NCBI RefSeq assembly: GCF_000981765.1
Contig: NZ_CP010975.1
Span: forward strand, 682,001-746,000
Direction of reading: 5' to 3'
From: Kangiella geojedonensis
GTDB lineage: Bacteria; Pseudomonadota; Gammaproteobacteria; Enterobacterales; Kangiellaceae
Length of the DNA stretch: 64,000 bases
The notes under the pieces are model-generated. The model worked only from the letters and a program-made list of their open reading frames with translations, ran no database searches and was not told the DNA's origin. Position numbers and translations under genes: made by a program. Of this stretch, positions 18,726-27,002 are shown piece by piece; the first letter of the stretch is position 1, and every line of letters begins with the position of its first letter.

Positions 18726-19436
18726 TTACTTTTTCTTCTTAGTAACACGCTTCTTAGCAGGAGCTTTCTTTTTGGTAGCTGCTTTTTTCTTAGCTGGGGC
18801 TTTTTTCTTAGCCGGAGCTTTCTTTTTAGCAGGTGCTTTTTTCTTGGCTGGAGCTTTTTTCTTAGTCGCTGCTTTCTTTTTAGCAGGCGCTTTTTTCTTA
18901 GGAGCGGCTTTCTTTTTAGTTGCAGCCTTCTTTTTAGCTGCTGCAGCTTTAGCCTTGGCTTTCGCTTTAGCTTTCTTTTCAGCAGCCTTTTTCTTGGCGG
19001 CTGCTTTCTTAGCGGCGGCTTTTTCACGTGCAATACGTTTCTTTTCCGCTGCTTTTGCTTTTTTCTCTTCTTTGGCAGCCCAGTCTTTCTCGAACTTGGC
19101 AATCGCTTTCTCTAAAGCTTCTTGCTTTCTTGCTGCTGCTTTTCCATCCGTTAAAGCTTGTTTCGCTTTATCTTGTGCTTTTACAGCTTGGTTTACAGCT
19201 GTTTTAGCTTTCTTGGCTGCGTCTTTCGCTTTTTTAGCAGCTGCCTTGTTAGTTTTGTTTGCTTTGTCTTTTGCTTTTTTAGCAGCGACCTTAGCTTTGT
19301 CGTTAGCTTTTTTTGCAGCGTCACGAGCTTTTTTTGTAGCGCTCGCTGCTTTCTTCGCTGCAGCTTCAAGCTGCTTTACCGTTGGAGACTTTGGCTTTGA
19401 TTTTTTCGCCGCAGTTTTAATGGGTTGTCTAGCCAT
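18726..19436 (-). CDS. Lys/Ala-rich histone H1/AlgP-like DNA-binding protein
   Basis: About 236 residues of almost only Lys and Ala with some Pro, Thr and Arg. Its C-terminal third is a run of KKKAPA and KKKAAT repeats, like AlgP/AlgR3 of pseudomonads and the H1 tail. Such proteins bind DNA without sequence specificity and affect chromosome packing. The N-terminal half has longer helical AAKKA-type heptads, with a less basic segment near 85-115 (KQALTDGKAAARKQEALEKA). Start chosen at 19436 because an AGGGGA site lies 7 bp upstream; an in-frame ATG at 19481 lacks one. Codon choice is highly repetitive, which produces long open frames on the other strand. Regulatory role is inference. Confidence 0.75.
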   Translation of the reverse strand: MARQPIKTAAKKSKPKSPTVKQLEAAAKKAASATKKARDAAKKANDKAKVAAKKAKDKANKTNKAAAKKAKDAAKKAKTAVNQAVKAQDKAKQALTDGKAAARKQEALEKAIAKFEKDWAAKEEKKAKAAEKKRIAREKAAAKKAAAKKKAAEKKAKAKAKAKAAAAKKKAATKKKAAPKKKAPAKKKAATKKKAPAKKKAPAKKKAPAKKKAPAKKKAATKKKAPAKKRVTKKKK

Positions 19437-19574
19437 GATTGTTTCCCCTATTTGTCGTGTGATGTTTTGATTAAATTTCAATCAAATTATACGAAAAGAA
19501 TTTTGTAATGTTAAACATTAATTATGCTAAAGTTGCCTTATTGAACTGTTTTTTGATGTTTTTTATTAAAAACT

Positions 19575-19832
19575 ATGCCAAATAAGCAAGAAATAATTTT
19601 TTTTACCACTTTTGGTTGTCATTTGTGCGAACAAGTTGAAGCAATGATTTTTGCTTTAAACCAACAAAAAAATTTAGCAAATCGTTTTGACATTATCGCG
19701 TTCGATATTATCGATGATGAAAAAATTTTAGCGGAATATCGAACAACAATTCCTGTATTAAAAAACACATCGACCAGTGAAAAATTATTTTGGCCGTTTT
19801 CTTTTGAAGAACTCGATGATTGGTTGGACTAA
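19575..19832 (+). CDS. Glutaredoxin-like (DUF836) thiol-redox protein
   Basis: Small 85-residue thioredoxin-fold protein with a CxxC active site in TTFGCHLCEQ at residues 15-18 and the cis-Pro segment TTIPVLKN. This matches the glutaredoxin-family/DUF836 proteins found singly in gammaproteobacteria. Probably a cytoplasmic disulfide reductase; the partner is unknown. The region is AT-rich and the ribosome-binding site is unclear. It is divergent from the H1-like gene. Confidence 0.8.
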   Translation: MPNKQEIIFFTTFGCHLCEQVEAMIFALNQQKNLANRFDIIAFDIIDDEKILAEYRTTIPVLKNTSTSEKLFWPFSFEELDDWLD

Positions 19833-20025
19833 TTTTTTAAATCGATCTGCGCTTACGTTCGACTTTTTTATGTTTGTTGTTAAGACAACGAATCGTTAAT
19901 TTTTTTGCTGTTTATTCAGTAGCGACCTAAATCGCCAATTTGGCGATCATTTTCGTCTGAGTGTTAATTCTTAGGTCACACTTCACTAACCCATACCGTT
20001 GCTTCTCACATAATACGTATTTGCC

Positions 20026-20056
20026 TTGACAAAATAGCGTTTTGAACGTATGTTTC
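20026..20056 (+). promoter_or_regulatory. psrA promoter and overlapping operator
   Basis: TTGACA (20026-20031), a 17-bp spacer and TATGTT (20049-20054) form a sigma70 promoter. The -10 box lies in an imperfect inverted repeat, TTTGAAC-GTAT-GTTTCAAA (around 20041-20059), which resembles the GAAAC-N4-GTTTC sites bound by PsrA. Autorepression is therefore likely. Confidence 0.6.
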
Positions 20057-20091
20057 AAACAAGTGTTTTAGTGCGAAATAGCTTACAATCT

Positions 20092-20721
20092 ATGAGTTTA
20101 CATGATTCAACCCAGACAAAGATTCTTGATGCTGCGGAGTTTTTATTCGCAGAACGTGGATTTGCAGAAACTAGCTTAAGGACCATCACAGGACGAGCAA
20201 AAGTGAATTTGGCCAGTGTTAATTATCACTTCGGCTCCAAAAAGTCGCTGATACAGGCTGTGTTTGATCGTTTTTTACAGGATTTCACCTCTCAGTTAAG
20301 TGTGCGCTTGGAAGAGCTAGAGCAGCAACCGGCAAATGAACTACAGGCTGAAACCTTGTTATCGGCGTTAATTGAGCCGCTATTGTCCTTGAATAATACT
20401 CGTAATAACTCAGTGTCGATTTTTATGCGTTTGCTCGGAAGGGCTTATGCGGAGACTCAGGGGCATTTACGTCGTTATGTTACTGAGCGATATGGGCATG
20501 TTCTGGTTCGTTTTACGCACTTATTTCAAAAAGGGTACCCCGAGTTAAGTAATGACCAAATCTTTTGGCGTTTACATTATATGTTGGGAAGCTTAATTTT
20601 TACTTTGGCCGGTAGCGATGCTTTGCGCCAAATTTCAGAAGCAGATTTCAATCGTAGTCTAGAAGTTAAAGATGTTATCCAAGAAATGGTACCGTTTTTA
20701 GCTGCAGGCATGAAAGCATAA
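20092..20721 (+). CDS. psrA: TetR-family fatty-acid-responsive regulator PsrA
   Basis: Repressor that releases DNA on binding long-chain fatty acyl ligands and controls beta-oxidation genes. The N-terminal helix-turn-helix region (KILDAAEFLFAERGFAETSL, VNLASVNYHFGSKK) and later blocks SIFMRLLGRAYAETQGHLR, FWRLHYMLG and MVPFLAAGM closely follow Pseudomonas PsrA. Start placed at ATG 20092 (209 residues) because it aligns with the PsrA N-terminus and because an earlier in-frame ATG at 20050 falls inside the predicted -10 box. No strong ribosome-binding site is visible at either. fadE lies 26 bp downstream, so the regulator probably controls itself and fadE. Confidence 0.86.
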   Translation: MSLHDSTQTKILDAAEFLFAERGFAETSLRTITGRAKVNLASVNYHFGSKKSLIQAVFDRFLQDFTSQLSVRLEELEQQPANELQAETLLSALIEPLLSLNNTRNNSVSIFMRLLGRAYAETQGHLRRYVTERYGHVLVRFTHLFQKGYPELSNDQIFWRLHYMLGSLIFTLAGSDALRQISEADFNRSLEVKDVIQEMVPFLAAGMKA

Positions 20722-20747
20722 TTTAATAGAAGTTTTGAGGAAGAGAA

Positions 20748-23192
20748 ATGATAGGGTTAATTGAGCTGTTAATCATGTTAGTCGTTGTTGGCTACTGTGC
20801 CTACCAACGTTTAGCGATGAAGAACGCAATGCTTATTAATGGTGTAGCGCTTGTTGTGCTGCTGTTTACATTGGATAACTCTTGGGGCTTTTATGTGTCA
20901 CTGGTTATTTATGGCATTGTCTCTTTATTTTATTTCTTACCTGATCTTCGTGTGGATTGGATCTCACGCAAACTGTATCACTTTATGCAGCAAGTGTTGC
21001 CACCCATGACTGAAACGGAAAAGACGGCTCTAGAAGCTGGTGATGTTTGGTGGGAAGGTGAGTTGTTCCGTGGTAAGCCCGACTGGAACACGCTTCTTAA
21101 TTACAAGAAGCCTGAGTTAACAGAAGAAGAGCAATCTTTTGTCGATAATGAAACGGAAGAGCTTTGCTCAATGCTTGATGATTGGGATATTGTTCATAAG
21201 CGCAAAGATTTGCCACCTGAAGTGTGGCAGTTCATTAAAGATAAAGGCTTTTTGGGAATGATTATTCCGAAAAAGTATGGCGGTAAAGGTTTCTCTGCAC
21301 TAGCGCATTCAACGGTTGTGACTAAGATTGCTACTCGAAGTGGTAGTGCGGCCGTAACCGTCATGGTGCCAAACTCATTAGGTCCTGGTGAATTGTTATT
21401 ACATTACGGCACTGATGAGCAAAAAGATTATTACTTACCTCGACTCGCTGAGGGTAAAGAAATTCCATGTTTTGCACTAACGTCGCCTGTGGCTGGTTCT
21501 GACGCCGGTGCTATCCCGGATAAAGGTATCGTCTGTAAAGGTGAGTTTAACGGTGAAGAAACGTTAGGTATCCGCATTACCTGGAACAAGCGTTACATCA
21601 CCTTGGCTCCAGTAGCGACTATTGTTGGCCTAGCATTCAAGCTGTATGACCCTGAAGGGTTGTTGGGTGACAGCGACAAAGAAGATTACGGTATTACTTG
21701 TGCTTTAATACCTGCCGATCATCCTGGTGTTGAAATTGGCCGTCGACATTTGCCAATGAACCAAGCCTTTATGAACGGCACTACGACGGGTAAAGATGTG
21801 TTTATTCCAATGAGTATGCTCATCGGTGGTCAAGATTATGCTGGCCAAGGTTGGCGCATGCTGATGGAAAGTTTGGCAGCTGGTCGCTCAATTTCATTGC
21901 CGGCTATGGGAACTGCCGTTGCTAAGCTGTCATATCGCATGACAGGGGCTTACGCCTTAGTTCGTGAACAGTTTAAGTTACCGATTGGTCGCTTTGAAGG
22001 TGTTGAAGAAGCCATGGCTCAAATTGCTGGCTTGGCTTATCGTACCGAAGCTAGTCGTGTCATGACCGCTGGAGCTGTTGATCTTGGTGTGAAACCGTCG
22101 GTGGTATCAGCGATTGCCAAATACCACATGACTGAAATGGGTCGAGATATTATGAGCCATTCTATGGATATTCATGCGGGCCGTGCCATTATCATGGGCG
22201 AGCGAAATTATCTTGCTAATGGCTTTATGAGTCAGCCCATTGGTATCACGGTTGAAGGCGCTAATATTTTAACCCGAAACTTAATGATTTTTGGCCAAGG
22301 CGCGATCCGTTGCCATCCGTATGTTTTGCGTGAAATGTTAGCCGCACAGCTTGAAGACCAAGAAGAAGGCGTTAAGCGATTCGATAGTTTGTTATTCCGT
22401 CATATTGGTTATGGCGTGAGTAACTTCTTCCGCACGCTTGGTCTTGGCGTGACCGCTGCGAAGATTGCTGATAAGCCTGTTGCTGGTGAAACCGGTCGTT
22501 ATTATCAGCAACTGACTCGCATGAGTTCTGCTTTAGCGTTAACGTCCGATGTCGCCATGGGTATGTTGGGTGGTGACTTGAAGCGTAAAGAACGTTTATC
22601 GGCGCGACTGGCTGATGTGTTAAGTCACTTATACTTATGCTCAACCGTGCTGAAGTATTATGAAGACCAAGAGCGTCCTTTAGCTGACTTGCCTTATGTG
22701 CGCTGGAACATGGAGTATGGCTTACATAAGATCCAAGAAGCTTTTTATGATTTTTACGAGAACTTCCCGAATAAAGTTGTTGGTAAAGGGTTACGTTTCA
22801 TTGCGTTCCCGTATGGTAAAAGTTATAGCCGACCATCGGACAAATTAGAGCGTGAGCTAGTCATGCCAATGATGAAAGACTGTGAAATCCGCGATCGTAT
22901 TACTCAATACGCTTATATTGGTAAAACTGATGACGATGTCACTGGTCGTGTTGAGTTGGCGTTTAAGAAGGTTTTGGCTGCTGACCAAGTACGCTATAAA
23001 CTTCGTAAAGCAATGAAAGCGAAAGAGCTGGATAAAAACCTCACCAATATGGAGCGAATTGAGCAGGCGATTGAGAAAGGCATCATTAATGCTGAAGAGC
23101 AACAAATTCTCACCGATGCTGAAACTGCCCGTATGGATGTGATACAGGTTGATGATTACTCCAATGATCAAATATCGGGTGTGGTAGATTAA
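20748..23192 (+). CDS. fadE: Acyl-CoA dehydrogenase FadE
   Basis: First step of fatty-acid beta-oxidation, FAD-dependent desaturation of acyl-CoA to trans-2-enoyl-CoA. At 814 residues it equals E. coli FadE in length. Two N-terminal hydrophobic segments (about 3-20 and 28-62) suggest membrane association. The dehydrogenase core includes GFLGMIIPKKYGGKGFSALAHS, the flavin-contact region CFALTSPVAGSDAGAIPD and MDIHAGRAIIMG; a long C-terminal FadE-specific extension follows. A GAGGAAGAG site precedes the ATG. It forms a psrA-fadE unit closed by the terminator at 23209. Confidence 0.96.
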   Translation: MIGLIELLIMLVVVGYCAYQRLAMKNAMLINGVALVVLLFTLDNSWGFYVSLVIYGIVSLFYFLPDLRVDWISRKLYHFMQQVLPPMTETEKTALEAGDVWWEGELFRGKPDWNTLLNYKKPELTEEEQSFVDNETEELCSMLDDWDIVHKRKDLPPEVWQFIKDKGFLGMIIPKKYGGKGFSALAHSTVVTKIATRSGSAAVTVMVPNSLGPGELLLHYGTDEQKDYYLPRLAEGKEIPCFALTSPVAGSDAGAIPDKGIVCKGEFNGEETLGIRITWNKRYITLAPVATIVGLAFKLYDPEGLLGDSDKEDYGITCALIPADHPGVEIGRRHLPMNQAFMNGTTTGKDVFIPMSMLIGGQDYAGQGWRMLMESLAAGRSISLPAMGTAVAKLSYRMTGAYALVREQFKLPIGRFEGVEEAMAQIAGLAYRTEASRVMTAGAVDLGVKPSVVSAIAKYHMTEMGRDIMSHSMDIHAGRAIIMGERNYLANGFMSQPIGITVEGANILTRNLMIFGQGAIRCHPYVLREMLAAQLEDQEEGVKRFDSLLFRHIGYGVSNFFRTLGLGVTAAKIADKPVAGETGRYYQQLTRMSSALALTSDVAMGMLGGDLKRKERLSARLADVLSHLYLCSTVLKYYEDQERPLADLPYVRWNMEYGLHKIQEAFYDFYENFPNKVVGKGLRFIAFPYGKSYSRPSDKLERELVMPMMKDCEIRDRITQYAYIGKTDDDVTGRVELAFKKVLAADQVRYKLRKAMKAKELDKNLTNMERIEQAIEKGIINAEEQQILTDAETARMDVIQVDDYSNDQISGVVD

Positions 23193-23208
23193 TTATTGTT
23201 CAAACCAT

Positions 23209-23232
23209 AAAGGCGCCTAAGGGCGCCTTTTT
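23209..23232 (+). terminator. Intrinsic terminator after fadE
   Basis: AAAGGCGCC, TAAG loop, GGCGCCTTTTT. Confidence 0.93.
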
Positions 23233-23395
23233 CATATAAATCAAAAAGTTAACCTCTTGTCTAACCAGTCTTTTGAATTTATCTATTGCGATGATTATTT
23301 GGTATTCTATGGCATTGAGTTTATGATATAGGATAGACCAGATAAGGATTTCCCCACATTTATAGTTGGATTAGATAATTTAAGAGACCGAATAT

Positions 23396-24547
23396 ATGTC
23401 AAAAGATAAATTAGTTATTTTTGATACGACTTTGCGTGATGGTGAGCAAAGTCCTGGCGCGTCAATGGATAAAGAAGAAAAATTAGAAATCGCGCAACAA
23501 TTAGAAAAGATGAGAGTTGATGTTATCGAAGCGGGTTTTGCGGTTGCAAGTCCTGGAGATTTCGAAGCGGTAAAACTGGTTGCTGATACCATCAAGGATA
23601 GCACGATTTGTTCACTCTCTCGTGCCGTAGCAAAAGATATTGAAGTCGCTGGTGATGCCTTAAAAGGCGCTAACTCGGGCCGAATTCATACCTTTATCGC
23701 GACGTCACCTTTGCACATGAAGCATAAGCTTCAGATGGAGCCTAATGATGTGATTGAGCAGGCTGTTAAGTCTGTTAAATTAGCGCGTAGCTTGTGTGAT
23801 GACGTTGAGTTTTCATGCGAAGATGCGGGGCGTTCAGAGTTGGACTTTATGTGCCGTATCATCGAGCAGGTGATCGATGCGGGCGCTCGCACCATCAACA
23901 TTCCGGACACTGTAGGCTATAACATGCCTGATCAGTATGCGAATACGATCCAACAGTTAATCGAGCGCATTCCTAATTCTGATAAAGCGATTTTCTCAGT
24001 CCACTGTCACAACGATTTAGGTTTGGCGGTAGCGAACTCACTCGCCGCGGTTCAAAAGGGCGCGCGTCAAGTAGAGTGTACGATTAATGGTCTTGGTGAG
24101 CGTGCGGGTAACGCATCGCTAGAAGAAGTGGTTATGGCGATCAAAACTCGTCCAGACTACTTTAATGTGGATGTCGACATTGATACGCGTCATATCGTAC
24201 CGACGTCGCAACTGGTCTCGAAAGTGACTGAGTTTGCAGTGCAGCCTAACAAAGCGATCGTGGGCGATAACGCTTTTGCTCATGAGTCCGGTATTCATCA
24301 AGATGGCGTATTAAAAAATCGTGAAACCTACGAAATTATGCGTGCTGAAGATGTAGGTTGGGCAAATAACCGCATGGTATTGGGTAAGCACTCAGGACGA
24401 AATGCCTTCAAAAGTCATTTAGCTGGGCTAGGCATTCAGTTTGATAATAACGATGATCTGAAGCAAGCCTTTGTTGCCTTTAAAGAGCTTGCGGATCGAA
24501 AGCACGACATTTTAGATGAAGATTTGTTGAGCTTGGTCAAGCGTTAA
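23396..24547 (+). CDS. 2-isopropylmalate synthase-like protein lacking the regulatory domain
   Basis: Condenses acetyl-CoA with 2-oxoisovalerate in leucine synthesis, if it has the usual LeuA activity. Catalytic elements are complete: [12 protein letters not shown] (metal Asp), the metal pair in [21 protein letters not shown], and [12 protein letters not shown] plus GKHSGRNAF of the subdomain. It is 383 residues, whereas LeuA of E. coli is 523: the protein stops right after the [16 protein letters not shown] subdomain, so the C-terminal leucine-binding domain is absent. The stop is followed at once by another gene, with no remnant of the lost domain. No leuB, leuC or leuD is nearby. A different 2-oxoacid substrate is possible. 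Confidence 0.85.
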   Translation: MSKDKLVIFDTTLRDGEQSPGASMDKEEKLEIAQQLEKMRVDVIEAGFAVASPGDFEAVKLVADTIKDSTICSLSRAVAKDIEVAGDALKGANSGRIHTFIATSPLHMKHKLQMEPNDVIEQAVKSVKLARSLCDDVEFSCEDAGRSELDFMCRIIEQVIDAGARTINIPDTVGYNMPDQYANTIQQLIERIPNSDKAIFSVHCHNDLGLAVANSLAAVQKGARQVECTINGLGERAGNASLEEVVMAIKTRPDYFNVDVDIDTRHIVPTSQLVSKVTEFAVQPNKAIVGDNAFAHESGIHQDGVLKNRETYEIMRAEDVGWANNRMVLGKHSGRNAFKSHLAGLGIQFDNNDDLKQAFVAFKELADRKHDILDEDLLSLVKR

Positions 24548-24565
24548 TGAGACCGGTGGCATAAT

Positions 24566-25090
24566 ATGACTCATTGGAATCGAGCCTATCTGGATGCATT
24601 AGAGGTACCTGTGTGGGTACCTCTGAGCGTTCAGGAGGAAGAAAAAGTCGCTCAGCCCAAAGTTGAGCCTGGCGCTGATGCGGCTGCTTTAAGTCCTGAA
24701 GCTACTGAATCCAGTGCTAGTGAGTCCAGTGTTACTGAATCCAAGAGTGAGGTTAACAATGAAGTTGTTGCTTTGGCCTTTATCCAAGGTGATCAGCAAG
24801 CTGACTTTATATTTGTGGTCTCGAAAGATGCCGATAAGAGTCAAGCACAAGCAACGCTTAAAAAGCTTGAACTAGCGTGGCGCTTGTGGCTTGAACAGCC
24901 TTTCTCAGCAGCGATAGCGCAAGTAAGCGAGCCCTCGGACTCGACTACTTCTATCGAGGAGTGTCGCGGTAAAGTGATTGCCTGTGATTTGAGTGACTCC
25001 CTTGAGCATCCCAGTATTCCTGCGCCACACTTGGATTTCTCCTTGAGCAACAAAAAAGATTGGTGGAGTTTACTCCAGCGACTGCAGTAA
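24566..25090 (+). CDS. Unknown protein upstream of rimI, possible HolD (DNA polymerase III psi) equivalent
   Basis: A 174-residue soluble protein with no family I can name firmly. The N-terminus (NRAYLDALEVPVWVPL) resembles proteins encoded before rimI in pseudomonads, and in E. coli the gene in this place is holD. A Ser/Glu/Ala-rich low-complexity linker (about 28-66) separates it from a mixed alpha/beta body (67-174) that ends in WWSLLQRLQ, like the helical end of HolD. It overlaps rimI by one base. HolD is poorly conserved, so the link rests on position and short similarity. Starts 18 bp after the leuA-like stop. Confidence 0.6.
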   Translation: MTHWNRAYLDALEVPVWVPLSVQEEEKVAQPKVEPGADAAALSPEATESSASESSVTESKSEVNNEVVALAFIQGDQQADFIFVVSKDADKSQAQATLKKLELAWRLWLEQPFSAAIAQVSEPSDSTTSIEECRGKVIACDLSDSLEHPSIPAPHLDFSLSNKKDWWSLLQRLQ

Positions 25091-25557
25091 TGACGCCAAC
25101 CACAGTCATTCGTCCTCTTGACGTGGAAGACTTAGAAACCATTGTGGGCATTGAACAGCAAGCCCATGCTTATCCTTGGAAAAAAAGCATCCACCTTAGT
25201 TGCATCGAGCAAGGCTACCCCAGTTTAGTGCTAGAGCAGGATAGAGCAATCACTGCTTATGTTGTGTTTAACTACCTCTATGACGAGTGTCACTTGATGA
25301 ATATCACGACGAAACCGTCGCTACAAGGGCGTGGTTACGCTAGCCAACTGATTCAGACTTTATATCAACATTCGGCACTGGCTGGGATGAGCAGTGTGTT
25401 GCTTGAAGTCAGGGAGTCAAATCATCCGGCACTATCGTTCTACGCTAAAGAAGGGTTTGAAAAAATTGGTCATCGCCCTGACTATTACCCGAAAGGACTG
25501 GACCGAGAGGGCGCTGTAGTGATGAGACGTTCTCTTTCTGACTTCTTGTTGTCTTAA
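25090..25557 (+). CDS. rimI: Ribosomal protein S18 alanine N-acetyltransferase RimI
   Basis: GNAT acetyltransferase of 155 residues that acetylates the N-terminal alanine of ribosomal protein S18. It shows the RimI entry (IRPLDVEDLETIVGIEQQAH, YPW), acetyl-CoA loop QGRGYAS, LLEVRESNHPALSFY and GFEKIGHRPDYYP. Start taken as the ATG in TAATG overlapping the previous stop codon; a TTG 30 bp upstream would only add residues that do not match the family. Translational coupling to the upstream gene is likely. Confidence 0.93.
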   Translation: MTPTTVIRPLDVEDLETIVGIEQQAHAYPWKKSIHLSCIEQGYPSLVLEQDRAITAYVVFNYLYDECHLMNITTKPSLQGRGYASQLIQTLYQHSALAGMSSVLLEVRESNHPALSFYAKEGFEKIGHRPDYYPKGLDREGAVVMRRSLSDFLLS

Positions 25558-25659
25558 GTGCATTGAGTAACTTTCATCATTTCCTCTCCACCGCTTCCTT
25601 CAACACTTCTCATCTTATTGGTAGACTAGTAAGCATCTATCGTTAAACAAGGTTGTGTA

Positions 25660-26940
25660 ATGCAACAAAAATTTAGTCAGTGGTTACAAGCCCAAGGGTA
25701 TGAGTTTACGGATATTACTGCTCTGGTGATGGTGCTAGGGCTCATTGTACTCATTTCTATTGCTATACATTTCATTCTTCATCGCATCGTTTTACGCTTT
25801 GTTGATCGAATGGCGCAAAAGTCACAAAAGCGTTGGCGCAAAGCGTTCTTCGAGCGCAAATTATTCACACGAATCGCTTTAGTGGTACAGGGTGTCATCA
25901 TCTATATCCAAGCGGGACTGTGGTTAAAACCGGAAACTGCAGTACTTGAGTGGGTGCAGACTACTTCATTGTTGTGGGTACTGCTGTATATTCTACTCTC
26001 TGCTTTTTCTTTGCTCGATGCTCTGTTGGATATATCACAAGGGGAGTCTCGTTTTCGAGGGTTGCCGCTGAGAGGTTTGTTCCAGAGCGTTAAGCTGGTC
26101 GCGACGATTGTCGTTATTATTCTTGCGATTTCAGCACTGGCAGGTAAGTCACCATTGATTATTCTCAGTGGTTTAGGAGCCATGACGGCGGTGGTGATGC
26201 TGGTCTTTAAAGACCCTATTTTGGGGTTGGTGGCAGGCATTCAATTGTCGGCTAATGACATGCTGGAAGTTGGAGACTGGCTTGAAATGCCGTCTTATGG
26301 TGCTGATGGCGACGTGATTGAGATCGCCTTAACAACGGTTAAAGTTCGAAACTGGGATCAAACCATTACCACAGTGCCAACCTATGCCTTAATTTCAGAC
26401 TCGTTCAAAAACTGGCGCGGCATGATGGACATCGGAGGCCGACGCATTATGCGACAGGTGTTAGTTGATGCTACTAGCGTTGAGTTTTTATCGGATGATG
26501 ATATTGCTAGATTAAAAAGAGCGCGCTTACTTGAGCCTTACCTAGAAGAGCGACAAAAAGAAATCAGTCAATATAATGAAGAGAACCAGTTTGATCTCAG
26601 CTCACGAGCTAATGGTCGTCGATTAACCAACCTAGGCACCTTTAGAGCTTACTTGCTCAGTTATCTCGAAAATCGAGAGGATATCCGACAGGATTTGACT
26701 TTATTGGTGCGTCAGGGACAGTCTTCCTCAACGGGTATCCCGATAGAGGTGTATGCTTTTACCGCTACTACCAAGTGGGCAGAGTACGAAAATATACAAT
26801 CGGATATTTTTGATCATATCTTTGCTGTTCTGCCGGAGTTTGGTTTGCGTTTACATCAATCTCCAACAGGGCACGACATTTCGAAGCTCGCCATGCCTCA
26901 AGATAACGCGGTTAATGGTCGCGAATCTACCCAGAAATAG
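25660..26940 (+). CDS. ybdG: MscS-family mechanosensitive channel, YbdG type
   Basis: Inner-membrane channel that opens on hypo-osmotic shock. The 426 residues match YbdG/MscM of E. coli (415). Membrane helices lie at about 21-45, 70-90, 103-122 and 143-170, followed by the pore-lining helix of the MscS fold ([31 protein letters not shown]) and a cytoplasmic beta domain ([32 protein letters not shown]). The C-terminal blocks [16 protein letters not shown] and PIEVYAF are characteristic of the YbdG branch. Monocistronic; a terminator follows. Confidence 0.9.
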   Translation: MQQKFSQWLQAQGYEFTDITALVMVLGLIVLISIAIHFILHRIVLRFVDRMAQKSQKRWRKAFFERKLFTRIALVVQGVIIYIQAGLWLKPETAVLEWVQTTSLLWVLLYILLSAFSLLDALLDISQGESRFRGLPLRGLFQSVKLVATIVVIILAISALAGKSPLIILSGLGAMTAVVMLVFKDPILGLVAGIQLSANDMLEVGDWLEMPSYGADGDVIEIALTTVKVRNWDQTITTVPTYALISDSFKNWRGMMDIGGRRIMRQVLVDATSVEFLSDDDIARLKRARLLEPYLEERQKEISQYNEENQFDLSSRANGRRLTNLGTFRAYLLSYLENREDIRQDLTLLVRQGQSSSTGIPIEVYAFTATTKWAEYENIQSDIFDHIFAVLPEFGLRLHQSPTGHDISKLAMPQDNAVNGRESTQK

Positions 26941-26948
26941 CTTATAAT

Positions 26949-26967
26949 GCCCGCTTTTGCGGGCTTT
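26949..26967 (+). terminator. Probable terminator after ybdG
   Basis: GCCCGC-TTTT-GCGGGC followed by TTT, just after the stop codon. The T-run is short. A TATAAT overlaps its left edge and could belong to the prfC promoter. Confidence 0.6.
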
Positions 26968-27002
26968 CATCCCCAATACTTTATAACCTTGAAGAGAGTG
27001 GC

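Noticed and set aside
18685-19470. Long open frames (up to 261 codons) opposite the Lys/Ala-rich gene
   Set aside because: They result from repetitive AAA/GCx codons; their Phe/Ala/Leu-only translations have no real protein features, while the minus-strand frame has a good ribosome-binding site and a known family type.
20050-20091. Upstream ATG for psrA
   Set aside because: It lies in the predicted -10 box and would precede the transcript start; PsrA aligns from the later ATG.
23305-23340. Possible leader peptide (MIIWYSMALSL) before the leuA-like gene
   Set aside because: Few leucine codons, no ribosome-binding site and no attenuator stem after it.
25060-25089. Upstream TTG start for rimI
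   Set aside because: Adds ten residues unlike the family; the ATG in TAATG fits the family N-terminus and coupling.
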